Positions 41,062 through 51,211 of a stretch of 64,000 nucleotides of DNA are shown here, one piece after another (the stretch's first letter is position 1; every line of letters begins with the position of its first letter). The notes under the pieces were generated by a model. That model was not told where the DNA came from. It did not search any database and saw nothing but the letters and a program-made list of their open reading frames with translations. The stretch spans positions 62,001-126,000 of the forward strand of contig NZ_LZHT01000075.1 in assembly GCF_001667315.1 (NCBI RefSeq), written 5' to 3'. The DNA comes from Mycobacterium sp. 852002-10029_SCH5224772 (GTDB lineage Bacteria; Actinomycetota; Actinomycetes; Mycobacteriales; Mycobacteriaceae). Both the position numbers and the translations under genes were made by a program.

Positions 41062-41669
41062 TCGATGCCCTTCTGCCCCTTACGCCCGGCGTCCATCGGG
41101 TGCTTGACCTTGGTCATCTCGGTGACCAGGTCCGCCGCATCGACCAACCGCTGCGGGGCATCGCGTCCGGTGATGACGACATGCTGATGACCGGGCCGCG
41201 CCGAGAGCACCTCGACCACCTCGTCGACCTCCACCCAGCCCCACTTCAGCGGATAGGTGAACTCATCGAGCACGTAGAAGTCATGGCGCTGGGCGGCCAG
41301 CCGGCGCGCGACCTCGGCCCAGCCATCGGCCGCGGCCGCCGCGTGATCGATGTCGCTGCCCGCCTTGCGCGTCCAGGACCAGCCCGCACCCATCTTGTGC
41401 CACTCGACGGGCGCACCGGCCTGGTGCTGATCGTGCACGTCGCCGAGCGCGGCGAAGGCCGCCTCCTCGCCCACCTTCCACTTGGCGCTCTTGACGAACT
41501 GGAACACCGCGACCGAGAGCCCGGCATTCCAGGCCCGCAACGCCATTCCGAACGCCGCCGTTGACTTACCCTTGCCGGCGCCGGTGTGCACCGCCAGCAC
41601 CGGCGTGTGGCGGCGCGCCCGGGTGGTCAGGCCGTCATCGGGAACGTGAATCGGAACGCCTTGCGGCAT
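41055..41669 (-). CDS. cobO: Cob(I)alamin adenosyltransferase (CobO/BtuR type)
   Basis: 204 residues. P-loop VHTGAGKGKSTAAFG and the YVLDEFTYPL and HVVITGRDAP motifs of the CobA/CobO family. Attaches the adenosyl group to cob(I)alamin or cobyrinate a,c-diamide. AAAGG lies about 9 bases upstream of the ATG. Operon with cobB and the chelatase-like gene. Confidence 0.95.
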   Translation of the reverse strand: MPQGVPIHVPDDGLTTRARRHTPVLAVHTGAGKGKSTAAFGMALRAWNAGLSVAVFQFVKSAKWKVGEEAAFAALGDVHDQHQAGAPVEWHKMGAGWSWTRKAGSDIDHAAAAADGWAEVARRLAAQRHDFYVLDEFTYPLKWGWVEVDEVVEVLSARPGHQHVVITGRDAPQRLVDAADLVTEMTKVKHPMDAGRKGQKGIEW

Positions 41670-41695
41670 AACATGTTACCTTTCTCAGGGTTTTC

Positions 41696-43537
41696 TCAAG
41701 CCACGTCGCGCACAGCACGCGTCAACGAATCCGCATGCAACTGCTCGAGCCGAACGGCCGGAGCACCGAGGTGGCGGGCCAGCTGCTCGGCCAAGCCCAA
41801 CCGCACATAAGACGTCTCGCAGTCCACGACCACCGCGGCGGCGCCTTCGGCGACCAACCGGGCGGCCGCGGAGCGGGCGCGGCCCAACGGATCCGGTCCG
41901 GCGGTGGCCCGGCCGTCGGTGAGCACCACCACCAGGGAGCGGCGGGCCCGGTCACGCGCCTTCTCCCGGACGATCAGCTCACGCGCGGCCAGCAGGCCCT
42001 CGGCCAGTGGGGTCTTGCCGCCGGTGTCGAACCGGGCCAGTCGGCGGCCGGCGATGTACGCAGAAGAGGTCGGGGGCAACAACAATCGCGCCTCCTGGTG
42101 CCGGAAGGTGATCACGGCGACCTTGTCGCGGCGCTGATAGGCGTCGCGCAACAGCGACAGTGTGGCGCCGCTGACCGCCGCCATCCGGTCCCGCGCGGCC
42201 ATCGAGCCCGAGGCGTCCACGACGAAGATCACCAGGTTGCCTTCGCGCCCCTCGCGTACGGCGCGCCGCACATCGTCAGGCCCGGGACGCAGCGGCCCCG
42301 CCCCGGCCCGCTCGGCGGCCGAAAGCAGGGTGGCGAACAGGTGCAGCCCGTGCCCGCCGCAGCTCGTGTCGTCCCCGTCGGTGGCGGCGATGACGCTGCC
42401 GCTGGCGTTGCGCGCCCGCGACCGCCGCCCCGGCGCGCCTTCCCCGACACCGGGAACCCGCAGCGCTCGGGTGCGGAAGGTTTTCGACGGCGGTGCGCTG
42501 GGCCTCGCCTTCGGTGGCTGCACCGCGGAGGTATCTCCCGAATTCTGTTGCGGCGCATCCTGTTCAGTTCCTGACGATTGACCACCGCCGGGTGGGTCGG
42601 GCTCCGGGTCCGGGTCGGCGCCGGCCCGCGCCAGGGCCTCGTCCAGCTGGTCGCGGTCGATGCCCGGGTCGTCGAAGGGATCGCGGCGGCGCCGATGAGG
42701 CAGCGCCAGCTCGGCGGCCACCCGGATGTCCTGTTCCTCGACGGTGGGCGCGCCACGCCAGGCGGCGTGCGCGACGGCGGTGCGGGCCACCACCAGATCC
42801 GCGCGCATGCCGTCGACGTCGAACGCCGCGCACAACGCCGCGATGCGTCGTAACTCGTTGTCGGGCAACACCACATCGTCGACAAGGGAGCGCGCCGTGG
42901 CGATGCGCCGTGCCAGCTCGGCATCAGCGCCGGCATAACGCTCGGCGAAACCGTCCGGGTCGGCCTCGTAAGCCATCCGTTGCCGGATGACCTGCACCCG
43001 CACGTCGACGTCGCGTGAGGCGTGCACGTCGACGGTGAGCCCGAACCGGTCCAGCAGCTGCGGACGCAGTTCGCCCTCTTCGGGATTCATCGTGCCGATC
43101 AACACGAACCGCGCCTCATGCGAATGCGAGATGCCGTCGCGTTCGATGTGCACCCGCCCCATCGCCGCGGCGTCGAGCAGCACATCGACGAGATGATCGT
43201 GCAGCAGGTTGACCTCGTCGACGTAGAGCACTCCGCCGTGCGCGCGGGCCAACAGTCCCGGCGAAAACGCATGCTCGCCGTCGCGCAGCACCCGTTGCAG
43301 ATCCAGTGAACCGATCACCCGGTCTTCGGTTGCCCCGAGCGGCATTTCGACCAGGCCGGAGTCGCTGCCGGTCGCGGCGGACAGCAACGCCGCCAGGCCG
43401 CGCACGGCCGTCGACTTGGCGGTGCCCTTCTCGCCGCGGATGAGCGCGCCGCCGATCTCGGGGCGCACGGCGCACAACAGCAGGGCAAGCCGCAGCTGGT
43501 CGTGCCCGACGATGGCGCTGAACGGGTAGGCCCTCAC
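41696..43537 (-). CDS. Magnesium/cobalt chelatase-like protein: AAA+ ATPase with von Willebrand A domain
   Basis: 613 residues from the GTG at 43537 (GTGA overlap with the GNAT stop). AAA+ domain (residues 1-290) with Walker [11 protein letters not shown] and Walker [11 protein letters not shown]; an acidic/proline-rich linker (about 310-400); C-terminal vWA domain with MIDAS motif VDASGSMA. It fuses ChlI- and ChlD-like parts in one chain (Rv2850c type). In mycobacteria without chlorophyll a role as cobalt chelatase partner for cobalamin synthesis is inferred from the cobO-cobB neighbours; a CobN-like subunit is not in this window. Confidence 0.85.
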   Translation of the reverse strand: MRAYPFSAIVGHDQLRLALLLCAVRPEIGGALIRGEKGTAKSTAVRGLAALLSAATGSDSGLVEMPLGATEDRVIGSLDLQRVLRDGEHAFSPGLLARAHGGVLYVDEVNLLHDHLVDVLLDAAAMGRVHIERDGISHSHEARFVLIGTMNPEEGELRPQLLDRFGLTVDVHASRDVDVRVQVIRQRMAYEADPDGFAERYAGADAELARRIATARSLVDDVVLPDNELRRIAALCAAFDVDGMRADLVVARTAVAHAAWRGAPTVEEQDIRVAAELALPHRRRRDPFDDPGIDRDQLDEALARAGADPDPEPDPPGGGQSSGTEQDAPQQNSGDTSAVQPPKARPSAPPSKTFRTRALRVPGVGEGAPGRRSRARNASGSVIAATDGDDTSCGGHGLHLFATLLSAAERAGAGPLRPGPDDVRRAVREGREGNLVIFVVDASGSMAARDRMAAVSGATLSLLRDAYQRRDKVAVITFRHQEARLLLPPTSSAYIAGRRLARFDTGGKTPLAEGLLAARELIVREKARDRARRSLVVVLTDGRATAGPDPLGRARSAAARLVAEGAAAVVVDCETSYVRLGLAEQLARHLGAPAVRLEQLHADSLTRAVRDVA

Positions 43538-44004
43538 GGCTGGGCCGCCAGACCGGAGCCGGGCCGCAGCATGGGCACGTGCGGGACGCCGTCGTCGAGG
43601 AAATCGTCGCCGTCGCGCACGAATCCGTGCTGGGCGTACATGTCCGCCAAATAGGTCTGCGCGTTGATCCGGCACGGGTAGTCGCCCACCTCGGCCAGGG
43701 CGGCGCGCAGCAGCCGGGTGGTGTGGCCCTGCCCGCGGGCGCTGCGTTTGGTGCACAGCCGCCCGATGCGGAATGCCTTCTCGCCTCCGGCGTGCTCCTC
43801 CATCAGGCGCAGCGTGCAGATCACCTCGCCGTCGGCGGTTTCCAGCCAGAAGTGCCGGGTTTCGGCGAGCAGGTCACGGCCGTCCAACTCCGGATACGGG
43901 ATCGCCTGTTCGACGACGAACACCTCCACCCTCAGCTTGAGCAGCTCGTAAAGTGTCCGGGCATCAAGGTCTTTGGCCCAGATACGCCGCAGTGCTTCGC
44001 TCAA
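43534..44004 (-). CDS. GNAT family N-acetyltransferase
   Basis: 156 residues, TTG start at 44004, same length as Rv2851c. GNAT motif A in [25 protein letters not shown] (pyrophosphate loop R-x2-G-x-G) and the ElaA-like segment [16 protein letters not shown]. ElaA-type acetyltransferases have no firmly known substrate. The TTG start codon lies at the edge of a MIRU-like repeat. Confidence 0.85.
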   Translation of the reverse strand: MSEALRRIWAKDLDARTLYELLKLRVEVFVVEQAIPYPELDGRDLLAETRHFWLETADGEVICTLRLMEEHAGGEKAFRIGRLCTKRSARGQGHTTRLLRAALAEVGDYPCRINAQTYLADMYAQHGFVRDGDDFLDDGVPHVPMLRPGSGLAAQP

Positions 44005-44098
44005 TTGCGCCGCTCCTCCTCATCGCTCCGCTCTGCATCGTCGCCGCCGCGTCTCAATTGCGCCGCTCCTCCTCATCGCTCCGCTCTACATCGTCGCC
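44001..44098. repeat. MIRU-like tandem repeat between mqo and the GNAT gene, two units, period 53
   Basis: Units 44001-44053 and 44054-44098 share TCAATTGCGCCGCTCCTCCT followed by CATCGCTCCGCTCT and CATCGTCGCC. Unit 1 carries the TTG start of the GNAT gene at its edge, and unit 2 carries the mqo stop (TGA, 44056-44054) and encodes its last 13 residues. This is the best preserved copy of the family in the window. Confidence 0.82.
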
Positions 44099-45574
44099 CA
44101 ACCCCAATACTTTCGTCCCCCACGAAAAAACCTCGTCGTAGAGCGCCGGCTCATTCGACAGCGTCGCCCCCAGCGACGGAACCATCTCTTTGAGCGCGGG
44201 CAGCCACGCCTGAAAACGGTTGGCAAAGCACCGTTCCAAGACATCGAGCATGATCGGTACCGCGGTCGACGCCCCCGGCGAGCCGCCGAGCAGGCCCGCG
44301 ATGCTTCCATCGGCAGCCCCCACCACCGCGGTGTCGAAGTCGAGTACCCCGCCTTTGCGTTTGTCGCGCCGGATCACCTGCACGCGCTGGCCGGCCTCCG
44401 TCAACTCCCAGTCGGAACCCACTGCGGTGGGCGCGAATTCGCGCAACACGCGCAGCCGGTCCGGTTCGGAGAGCCTCAGCTGGCCGAGTAGATATTTGAC
44501 CAGCGTGAGCTGGGTGGCGCCGACACCGACCAGCGAGGCCAGGTTGTGGGGCTTCACCGAGCGGGGCAGATCGGTAAAGTGCCCGTGTTTCAAGAACTTC
44601 GGTGACCAGCCGGCGTAGGGGCCGAACACCAGCCACGGCTTGCCGTGGACATAGCGCAGGTCCAGATGCAGCGCCCCCAGGGGCGGGGCCCCGGGCGCGG
44701 GCGCCCCGTACACCTTGGCCCGGTGTGCGGCGGTGAGCGCCGGGTTGTCGGCGCGCAGGAACCGGCCGCCGATCGGGAACCCCGCGAAACCCTTGACCTC
44801 GCCGATGCCGGCCTTCTGCAGCAGCGGCAGCGCGCCACCACCGGCACCGACAAACACGAATTTGGCGTCACACCGGCGCTTTTCGCCGTTGTGACGATTG
44901 CGGATTAGCAGCGTCCAGCCGCCGTCGGACCGCCGGTTCAGGTTGCGGACCTCGTGTCCGAACAGGGCCGTCGCGCCGCTGCGCACGCAGAACCCGACCA
45001 GCTGTCGCGACAGCGCACCGAAGTCGACATCGGTGCCGTGGGCCGCCCAGTTCAGCGCGGTCGGCGTGGAGAAGTCGCGTTTGGCGGCCATGAACGGCAA
45101 CCGGCGCGCGAACTCGTCAGCATCCTCGATCAATTCGATCCCGGCGAACAGCGGGTTGGCGGCCAGGGCCTGCCGGCGTCGCCGCAGATACTCGACACCC
45201 TGCGCCCCGCGCACGAAACTCGCGTGCGGGACGCGGGTCACGAAGCGCCGATCGGTCAGGATGCCGTTCTCGACGGCGTAAGCCCAGAACTGGCGGGTCA
45301 CCTGGAACTGCTCATTGACGCGCACCGCTTTGCCGATGTCGATCGAGCCGTCAGCGCGCCGCGGGGTGTAGTTGAGCTCGCACAACGCCGAATGCCCGGT
45401 GCCCGCGTTGTTCCAGGGACTGCTGCTTTCGGCGGCGACGCCATCGAGACGCTCGACGAAGGTCAGCGACCAATCCGGCTGCAGCCGGCGCAGCAACGCA
45501 CCCAGCGTCGCGCTCATGATGCCCGCGCCCACCAGCACGACGTCCGTCCGCATGGCTGTGGCTAGCGATGACAC
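44054..45574 (-). CDS. mqo: Malate:quinone oxidoreductase
   Basis: 506 residues from the GTG at 45574 (AAGGA upstream; ATG 45553 is the alternative, 499 residues). FAD motif [16 protein letters not shown], family signatures [17 protein letters not shown] and [10 protein letters not shown]. Oxidises malate to oxaloacetate and passes electrons to menaquinone at the membrane. The last 13 residues ([13 protein letters not shown]) are encoded by a MIRU-like unit and give an acidic tail lacking in the 493-residue M. tuberculosis protein. Confidence 0.94.
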   Translation of the reverse strand: MSSLATAMRTDVVLVGAGIMSATLGALLRRLQPDWSLTFVERLDGVAAESSSPWNNAGTGHSALCELNYTPRRADGSIDIGKAVRVNEQFQVTRQFWAYAVENGILTDRRFVTRVPHASFVRGAQGVEYLRRRRQALAANPLFAGIELIEDADEFARRLPFMAAKRDFSTPTALNWAAHGTDVDFGALSRQLVGFCVRSGATALFGHEVRNLNRRSDGGWTLLIRNRHNGEKRRCDAKFVFVGAGGGALPLLQKAGIGEVKGFAGFPIGGRFLRADNPALTAAHRAKVYGAPAPGAPPLGALHLDLRYVHGKPWLVFGPYAGWSPKFLKHGHFTDLPRSVKPHNLASLVGVGATQLTLVKYLLGQLRLSEPDRLRVLREFAPTAVGSDWELTEAGQRVQVIRRDKRKGGVLDFDTAVVGAADGSIAGLLGGSPGASTAVPIMLDVLERCFANRFQAWLPALKEMVPSLGATLSNEPALYDEVFSWGTKVLGLGDDVERSDEEERRN

Positions 45575-45685
45575 CGGGTTGCTGGTCCTTCCCTCGACTG
45601 GGCCGATCCCCAGGTTATCCCGAGGCCAAGCGGGCGCGAACGGCGCGCGGCTCCCCGTGCCCAGCAAAAGCTCTAAGCTTGCCTC

Positions 45686-46717
45686 GTGACTGGCTGGGTG
45701 CCCGATGTCCTACCCGGATATTGGCAGCGCACCGTCGCGTTGGGCTCCGATCCCGCCGGCGAGGGCGACATCGTCGCGACGCTGATCCGGCGCGGGGCCG
45801 AACCGGCACCGGACGGCGGCCAGCCGCGTCCAGCCGGGCGGGCGGTGCTGGCGGTCCACGGCTACACCGATTACTTCTTTCACACCGAGCTGGCCGATCA
45901 CTTCGCCGCCCGCGGCTTCGCCTTTTACGCGCTGGACCTTCACAAGTGCGGCCGGTCGCGGCGTGACGGCCAAACCCCGCACTTCATCACCGACCTCGCC
46001 AACTACGACACCGAACTCGAGCACGCCCTGGGCATCGTGAGCTCGCAGGCCCGCACGGTGCTGGTGTACGGGCATTCCCTGGGTGGGCTCATCGTGTCGT
46101 TGTGGCTGGATCGGTTGCGCCGCCGCAACCCAGCCGCGCACGCCAACATTGGCGGGCTGGTGCTCAACAGCCCGTTCCTGGAGCTGCCCGGCCCGGCCGT
46201 TCTGCGGCATTCCGCGACCGTGGCGGTGATCGCGGGCCTGTCCCGGGTGCGGTCCAAGGGCGTGGCCCGGCCACCCGTTGAGGGCGGCTACGGCACCACG
46301 TTGCACCGCGACTACGACGGGCAATTCGACTACAACCTGCAGTGGAAACCCGTGGGCGGCTTCCCGATCACCTTCGGCTGGCTGCACGCCATCCGGCGCG
46401 GCCAGGCCCGGTTGCACCGCGGCCTCGACGTCGGCGTGCCGAATCTGATCCTGCGGTCGGACCACAGCGTGCAGGAGACCGCGGATCCGGCGTCGATGCG
46501 GTGCGGCGACGCCGTTCTCGACGTCACCCAGATCGCCAGGTGGGCAGGCTGTGTCGGCAACCGCAGCAGCATCGTCCCGGTGGTCGATGCCAAACACGAC
46601 GTGTTCTTGTCGCTGGACCGCCCGCGCGACGCCGCCTATCGGGAACTGGATCTCTGGCTGGACGAGTACCTGCCCACCAACAACAACGACACCTCGCCGT
46701 CGTTGGGAAAGGGGTGA
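45686..46717 (+). CDS. Alpha/beta hydrolase, monoglyceride-lipase-like (Rv2854 type)
   Basis: 343 residues. Nucleophile elbow GHSLGG, oxyanion region [11 protein letters not shown], and catalytic His at VVDAKHDVF near the C-terminus; the Asp lies in the RSDHSV segment. Resembles lysophospholipases/monoacylglycerol lipases; no signal peptide. Divergent from mqo and 4 bases before mtr, so the two are co-transcribed. Confidence 0.82.
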   Translation: MTGWVPDVLPGYWQRTVALGSDPAGEGDIVATLIRRGAEPAPDGGQPRPAGRAVLAVHGYTDYFFHTELADHFAARGFAFYALDLHKCGRSRRDGQTPHFITDLANYDTELEHALGIVSSQARTVLVYGHSLGGLIVSLWLDRLRRRNPAAHANIGGLVLNSPFLELPGPAVLRHSATVAVIAGLSRVRSKGVARPPVEGGYGTTLHRDYDGQFDYNLQWKPVGGFPITFGWLHAIRRGQARLHRGLDVGVPNLILRSDHSVQETADPASMRCGDAVLDVTQIARWAGCVGNRSSIVPVVDAKHDVFLSLDRPRDAAYRELDLWLDEYLPTNNNDTSPSLGKG

Positions 46718-46721
46718 CGGG

Positions 46722-48143
46722 GTGGAGACCTACGACGTCGCAATCATCGGAACCGGTTCGGGCAACACCATTCTCGACGACCGCTTTGACGACAAGCGGG
46801 TGGCGATCTGCGAGCAGGGCACCTTCGGGGGCACGTGCCTGAACGTCGGGTGCATCCCGACCAAGATGTTCGTCTATGCCGCCGAGGTCGCCCAGACCAT
46901 CCGGGAGGCGGCGCGTTACGGCGTCGACGCGCGCATCGAGCGGATCCGCTGGGACGACATGGTCTCGCGCGTCTTCGGCCGCATCGATCCGATCGGGGTC
47001 AGCGGTGAGGACTACCGAAATTCCGCGCCCAATATCGATGTGTACAAACAGCACACCCGGTTCGGTCCCGTCCAGGCCGACGGGCGCTACCTGTTGCGCA
47101 CCGATGCCGGCGACGAGTTCACCGCCGACCAGGTGGTGATCGCGGCCGGGGCGCGGGCCGTGGTTCCCCCGGCGATCCTCGAGTCGGGTGCGACCTACCA
47201 CACCAGCGACACGATCATGCGAATCCCCGAACTGCCGGAGCATTTGGTGATCGTCGGAGGCGGCTTCGTAGCCGCCGAATTCGCCCACATCTTCTCCTGT
47301 TTGGGCTCGCGGGTCACAATGGTGGTCCGGGGCTCGATCCTGCTGCGGCATTGCGACGACGTCCTCTGCGAACGCTTCACCCGCATCGCGGCGAACAAAT
47401 GGGAGCTGCACACCCACCGCAACGTCGTGGGCGTCACCGACCGCGGCTCGGGCGTCGCGCTGCGCCTCGACGACGGTCGCACCGTGAACGCCGACGCGCT
47501 GCTGGTGGCGACCGGCCGCGTGCCCAACGGCGATCTGCTCGACGCCGAACAGGCCGGCGTCACCGTCGAGGACGGCCGCGTCGTCGTCGACGAATACCAG
47601 CGGACCACCGCCCCCGGCGTTTTCGCACTCGGCGACGTCTCGTCGCCGTATCAGCTCAAGCACGTCGCCAACCACGAGGCGCGCGTCGTGCGACACAATC
47701 TGCTCCGCGACTGGGACGACACCGAAGCGATGGCCGTCACCGACCATCGCTACGTGCCGTCCGCGGTGTTCACCGATCCCCAGATATCCTGCGTCGGTCT
47801 GACCGAAAACCAGGCCATCGCACAGGGTTTCAAGATTTCGGTGAAGATCCAGGACTACGGCGACGTCGCATACGGCTGGGCGTCGGAGGACACCACCGGG
47901 ATCGTCAAGCTCATCGCCGAGCGCGGCACCGGGCGCCTGCTGGGCGCGCACATCATGGGTCATCAGGCCTCGTCGATCATCCAGCCGTTGATCCAGGCGA
48001 TGAGCTTCGGGCTGACCGCCCCGCAGATGGCCCGCGGGCAGTACTGGATCCATCCCGCGCTGCCCGAGGTGGTGGAGAACGCGCTACTGGGCCTGCACCG
48101 ACCTCAGCGGCGGCGCGGGCGGGCGACCGGTTTGTCGTCCTGA
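46722..48143 (+). CDS. mtr: Mycothione reductase
   Basis: 473 residues from the GTG at 46722, preceded by AAAGGGG. Class I pyridine nucleotide-disulfide oxidoreductase: FAD GTGSGN, redox-active disulfide CLNVGC, NADPH motif GGGFVAAEFA and C-terminal His-Glu in HPALPEVVENAL. Reduces oxidised mycothiol, the main actinobacterial thiol. About 14 residues longer at the C-terminus than Rv2855 and overlapping the convergent fur gene by 40 bases. Confidence 0.95.
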   Translation: METYDVAIIGTGSGNTILDDRFDDKRVAICEQGTFGGTCLNVGCIPTKMFVYAAEVAQTIREAARYGVDARIERIRWDDMVSRVFGRIDPIGVSGEDYRNSAPNIDVYKQHTRFGPVQADGRYLLRTDAGDEFTADQVVIAAGARAVVPPAILESGATYHTSDTIMRIPELPEHLVIVGGGFVAAEFAHIFSCLGSRVTMVVRGSILLRHCDDVLCERFTRIAANKWELHTHRNVVGVTDRGSGVALRLDDGRTVNADALLVATGRVPNGDLLDAEQAGVTVEDGRVVVDEYQRTTAPGVFALGDVSSPYQLKHVANHEARVVRHNLLRDWDDTEAMAVTDHRYVPSAVFTDPQISCVGLTENQAIAQGFKISVKIQDYGDVAYGWASEDTTGIVKLIAERGTGRLLGAHIMGHQASSIIQPLIQAMSFGLTAPQMARGQYWIHPALPEVVENALLGLHRPQRRRGRATGLSS

Positions 48144-48595
48144 CACTGGGGACACAGGCCGTGCAGCGTCAGCCCGGCCGCCTCCGACAGCGCGAAAGAA
48201 CTGCCCGCGATCGCATGCTCGAGCGCCAGGCTCAGCCGGCGGGCGGGCACCTCGATGATCGTGCCGCAGTTCGTACATACCGCGTGGTGGTGCGGTGCGG
48301 TGGCCAGCCCGTAGGTGGTGACGCCGCCGTCGAGGGTCAGCGCGTGCAGCACCCCCTGATCGACCAGGGTGGTCACGGTGCGGTAGACGGTGGCGACGTC
48401 GGGCGCCTGGGCTCCCGGGGGCAGGCACTCACGCATCCGCTTGTCGATCTCGGCCACCGACAGGTGTCCGTTGACCGGTTCGAGCACCGCCAGCACCTGG
48501 ATCCGTGACGCCATCCGCCGCAGCCCGCGGGCGCGCAGCAGATCGCCGATCCTCTCGGTGACCGACGGATCCAACAGTGGCGGCTTGGGCGTCAC
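48104..48595 (-). CDS. Fur-family metalloregulator, candidate nickel regulator
   Basis: 163 residues. Winged helix (VATVYRTVTTLVDQGVLHAL recognition helix), HHHAVCTNCG metal/zinc site and a second CPQC pair for structural zinc. The fold cannot tell Fe, Zn and Ni sensors apart. It is divergent from a nickel permease, followed by the hydrogenase island, so a nickel-sensing (Nur-like) role repressing nickel uptake is inferred. No counterpart lies at this position in M. tuberculosis. Confidence 0.8.
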   Translation of the reverse strand: MTPKPPLLDPSVTERIGDLLRARGLRRMASRIQVLAVLEPVNGHLSVAEIDKRMRECLPPGAQAPDVATVYRTVTTLVDQGVLHALTLDGGVTTYGLATAPHHHAVCTNCGTIIEVPARRLSLALEHAIAGSSFALSEAAGLTLHGLCPQCQDDKPVARPRRR

Positions 48596-48670
48596 CGCTT
48601 CAGTGTCACGCCGCGGCGCCGGGATCGCCAGCTTTCGCCCCGATCAAGGCTCCACGATTCTGCGACTCAC

Positions 48671-48685
48671 TTGCATCTGGTGCGA
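48671..48685. promoter_or_regulatory. Candidate Fur/Nur operator between fur and nicT
   Basis: TTGCA-TCTGG-TGCGA is an imperfect 5-5-5 inverted repeat (one mismatch between arms) near the middle of the 158-base divergent region. Streptomyces Nur binds TTGCAA-like hexamers spaced 5 bases, which this resembles. TGCGAC is also repeated at 48661 and 48681. Weak match; treat as a candidate. Confidence 0.25.
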
Positions 48686-48753
48686 CACGGAACTTACAGT
48701 CGTGCCGGTTGTTGCCTGCCCGATACCGCAAGGACGCCCCGGAAGGACCCCCC

Positions 48754-49893
48754 GTGGCCAGCACCGAGATCGACTGGCGGCCGTCATGGGCGACCAGGCT
48801 TCTCGGCGCCCTGGAGCCGGCGGAGTGGTGGCGCTCGGCCTCGATGCTGGCCGTCATCGTCGCGCTGCACCTGCTCGGCTGGGTCACCCTGGTTTTCGTC
48901 GTGGCACCGGCCCAATACAGCTTGGGCGGCAAGGCTTTTGGTGTCGGCATCGGATTGACGGCCTATGCCTTGGGCATGCGGCATGCCTTTGACGCCGACC
49001 ACATCGCCGCCATCGACAACACCACCCGCAAGCTGATGAACTCTCGTCAGCGCCCGCTGGCCGTCGGCTTCTTCTTCTCGCTGGGCCACTCCACGGTGGT
49101 CTTCGGGTTGGCGCTGCTGCTGGCGTGCGGGGTGAAAACGGTCGTCGGGCCGATCAGAGACGACTCCTCGGCGCTGCACCACTACACGGGGTTGATCGGC
49201 ACCAGCGTCTCCGGCGTCTTCCTGTATGCGATCGCGCTTCTCAACGTCATCGTCCTGGTCGGCATCCTGCGCGTGTTCGCCCGGATACGGCGGGGCGAAT
49301 ACGACCCCGAGACCGACGGGGCCGAACTGGAGCGGCAATTGCAAAGCCGCGGACTGATGAACCGGTTGCTCGGCCGCCTCACCAAGTCGATCACCAAGTC
49401 CTGGCATTGCTATCCGGTCGGGTTGTTGTTCGGCCTGGGTTTCGACACCGCCACCGAGATCGCGCTCCTGGTGCTGGCCGGCACCAGCGCCGCCGCCGGG
49501 CTGCCGTGGTACGCCATCATGTGCCTGCCGGTGCTGTTCACCGCCGGCATGTGCCTGCTGGACACCATCGACGGCTCGTTCATGAACTTCGCCTACGGCT
49601 GGGCCTTTTCCAATCCGGTGCGCAAGATCTACTACAACATCATCATCACCGCGCTGTCGGTGGCGGTCGCCCTGCTCATCGGCAGCGTCGAGCTCCTCGT
49701 CCTGTTCGCCGACCAATTCGGTTGGCGGGGCGCGTTCTGGAACTGGGTCGGCGGGCTTGACCTCAACGCCGTCGGCTACGTCGTCGTCGGCATGTTCGTC
49801 GTCACGTGGGCGGTGGCCCTGCTCGTCTGGCGCTACGGCCGCATCGAGGAGAAGTGGGGCCCCGGTGATCTCGGAGCCGAAACCCTGACCTAA
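48754..49893 (+). CDS. nicT: Nickel/cobalt permease of the NiCoT family
   Basis: 379 residues from the GTG at 48754. Eight membrane segments; the TM2 metal signature H-A-F-D-A-D-H (HAFDADHIAAIDN) and LGFDTATEIALL and DTIDGSFMN of NiCoT proteins are intact. Imports Ni2+ (and Co2+) across the inner membrane, for the hydrogenase encoded downstream and for any urease. Divergent from the fur gene; a hairpin follows its stop codon. Confidence 0.95.
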   Translation: MASTEIDWRPSWATRLLGALEPAEWWRSASMLAVIVALHLLGWVTLVFVVAPAQYSLGGKAFGVGIGLTAYALGMRHAFDADHIAAIDNTTRKLMNSRQRPLAVGFFFSLGHSTVVFGLALLLACGVKTVVGPIRDDSSALHHYTGLIGTSVSGVFLYAIALLNVIVLVGILRVFARIRRGEYDPETDGAELERQLQSRGLMNRLLGRLTKSITKSWHCYPVGLLFGLGFDTATEIALLVLAGTSAAAGLPWYAIMCLPVLFTAGMCLLDTIDGSFMNFAYGWAFSNPVRKIYYNIIITALSVAVALLIGSVELLVLFADQFGWRGAFWNWVGGLDLNAVGYVVVGMFVVTWAVALLVWRYGRIEEKWGPGDLGAETLT

Positions 49894-49903
49894 GCCAGGC
49901 TCA

Positions 49904-49921
49904 CCGAAATCCGTCTTTCGG
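49904..49921 (+). terminator. Possible terminator after nicT
   Basis: CCGAAA-TCCGTC-TTTCGG, a perfect 6-base stem with a 6-base loop, begins 10 bases after the nicT stop. There is no U-tract, as is common for mycobacterial terminators. It separates nicT from hypA; hypA may still be reached by read-through. Confidence 0.35.
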
Positions 49922-49995
49922 GTGTAGAACAGTGCTCATGGGCTCCTTCGGTTCAGCCCAGCCGTCGGACGGACCCCGGACACCGGTGATCCGCG

Positions 49996-50331
49996 GTGCA
50001 TGAGCTGTCACTGTGCGAAGCGATCGCCGGCGTGATCAGGGATCACGCCGACGGCCGGCACGTCGACGTGGTGCGCGTGCGGGTCGGCGCGCTTCGCCAG
50101 GTGGTGCCGGAGTCGTTGTCCTTCTGCTGGACGCTCGTGCGGGACGCCGAGGACATGCCGGACGCCGAACTGGAACTCGAATGCGTCAGCGCCGAAGTGA
50201 CATGCCGGGCCTGCGGCCGGCAATCGGAGATCATCTCGCCGTGGTCGATCTGGTGTCCGCGGTGCGACAGTTCCGACGTCGAGGTGCTGCGCGGCAACGA
50301 ATTCTTGGTGACGTCGATGGATGTCTCGTGA
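49996..50331 (+). CDS. hypA: Hydrogenase nickel incorporation protein HypA
   Basis: 111 residues, GTG start followed directly by HELSL; His2 and Glu3 are the nickel ligands. Zinc site C-x2-C (CRAC) and C-x2-C (CPRC). Inserts nickel into the large subunit precursor together with HypB. The GTG directly before HELSL fixes the start. Followed by hypB 42 bases on. Confidence 0.95.
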   Translation: MHELSLCEAIAGVIRDHADGRHVDVVRVRVGALRQVVPESLSFCWTLVRDAEDMPDAELELECVSAEVTCRACGRQSEIISPWSIWCPRCDSSDVEVLRGNEFLVTSMDVS

Positions 50332-50373
50332 CAAGGGGGGCGTCGTGAGGCGTCACGTCGAAAGGTGTTGAAC

Positions 50374-51141
50374 ATGGGTAGATTCCATCGGCACGACGAC
50401 GGGACCGTGCACACCCATGAACACAGCGAACTGCCCCACGACCACGGCGATCACAGCCGCTACCGGACCGGCGGCCAGCGCATCGACGTGCTGGAGGCGA
50501 TCTTCGCCGAGAACGACCTGCTCGCCGACGCCAACCGGGCGGCGTTCGAGAACAGCGGGGTCCGGGCCCTCAACCTGATGAGCTCTCCCGGTTCGGGCAA
50601 GACCACCGTCTTGCAGGCGACGCTCGACGAGCTCGCCGGCGAGCTCGCGATCGGGGTGATCGAGGGAGATATCGCCACCGATCTGGACGCTGCCAAGCTC
50701 ACCGGCCGCGGCGCCCAGGTCTCACTGCTCAATACCAGCAACGGATTTGGCGGCGAATGCCATCTCGACGCGCCGATGATCAACCGCGCACTGGCGGGCC
50801 TCGACCTCGCCGTTCTGGACCTGGTGGTCATCGAGAACGTCGGCAATCTCGTCTGCCCGGCCGAGTTCGACGTCGGCGAGCACGCCAAAGCCATGGTCTA
50901 TTCGGTGACCGAGGGCGAGGACAAGCCGCTGAAGTATCCGGTGATGTTCCGGTCGGTCGACGTGGTGCTGCTCAACAAAATCGACCTGATTCCCCATCTC
51001 GACGTGGACGTCGACGCGTACATCACCCACGTCCGCAAAGTCAATGCGGCAGCGACGATCCTGCCCGTCAGCGCGCGCACCGGTGACGGCATGGGCGCCT
51101 GGTTCGGCTGGCTGCGCCGCTTCGCCACAGCGGGCGCCTGA
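50374..51141 (+). CDS. hypB: Hydrogenase/urease nickel GTPase HypB
   Basis: 255 residues from the ATG at 50374, preceded by AAAGG; a GTG at 50365 adds three residues. A His-rich N-terminus (8 His in residues 5-27: HRHDDG..HTHEHSELPHDHGDH) for nickel storage. G-domain: P-loop SPGSGKTT, ECHLDA with the Cys-His metal site, and NKIDL. Hydrolyses GTP to drive nickel delivery with HypA. Confidence 0.95.
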   Translation: MGRFHRHDDGTVHTHEHSELPHDHGDHSRYRTGGQRIDVLEAIFAENDLLADANRAAFENSGVRALNLMSSPGSGKTTVLQATLDELAGELAIGVIEGDIATDLDAAKLTGRGAQVSLLNTSNGFGGECHLDAPMINRALAGLDLAVLDLVVIENVGNLVCPAEFDVGEHAKAMVYSVTEGEDKPLKYPVMFRSVDVVLLNKIDLIPHLDVDVDAYITHVRKVNAAATILPVSARTGDGMGAWFGWLRRFATAGA

Positions 51142-51176
51142 CCGGGCGCGTCGGAACCGATTCCCCGGCCACGCGC

Positions 51177-51197
51177 TCCTGCGAAGCATTCGCAGGA
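51177..51197 (+). promoter_or_regulatory. Perfect 9-base-pair hairpin downstream of hypB
   Basis: TCCTGCGAA-GCA-TTCGCAGGA forms a 9-base stem with a 3-base loop, 35 bases after the hypB stop and just before the GGAGG of a small ORF. It lacks a U-tract. It may attenuate read-through from hypAB into the structural genes or shield the ribosome-binding site that begins 5 bases later. Confidence 0.5.
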
Positions 51198-51211
51198 AAA
51201 CGGAGGTCTTG

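Noticed and set aside
48104..48143. Frameshift at the mtr-fur overlap
   Set aside because: Both ends are intact; convergent genes sharing 40 bases explain the overlap.
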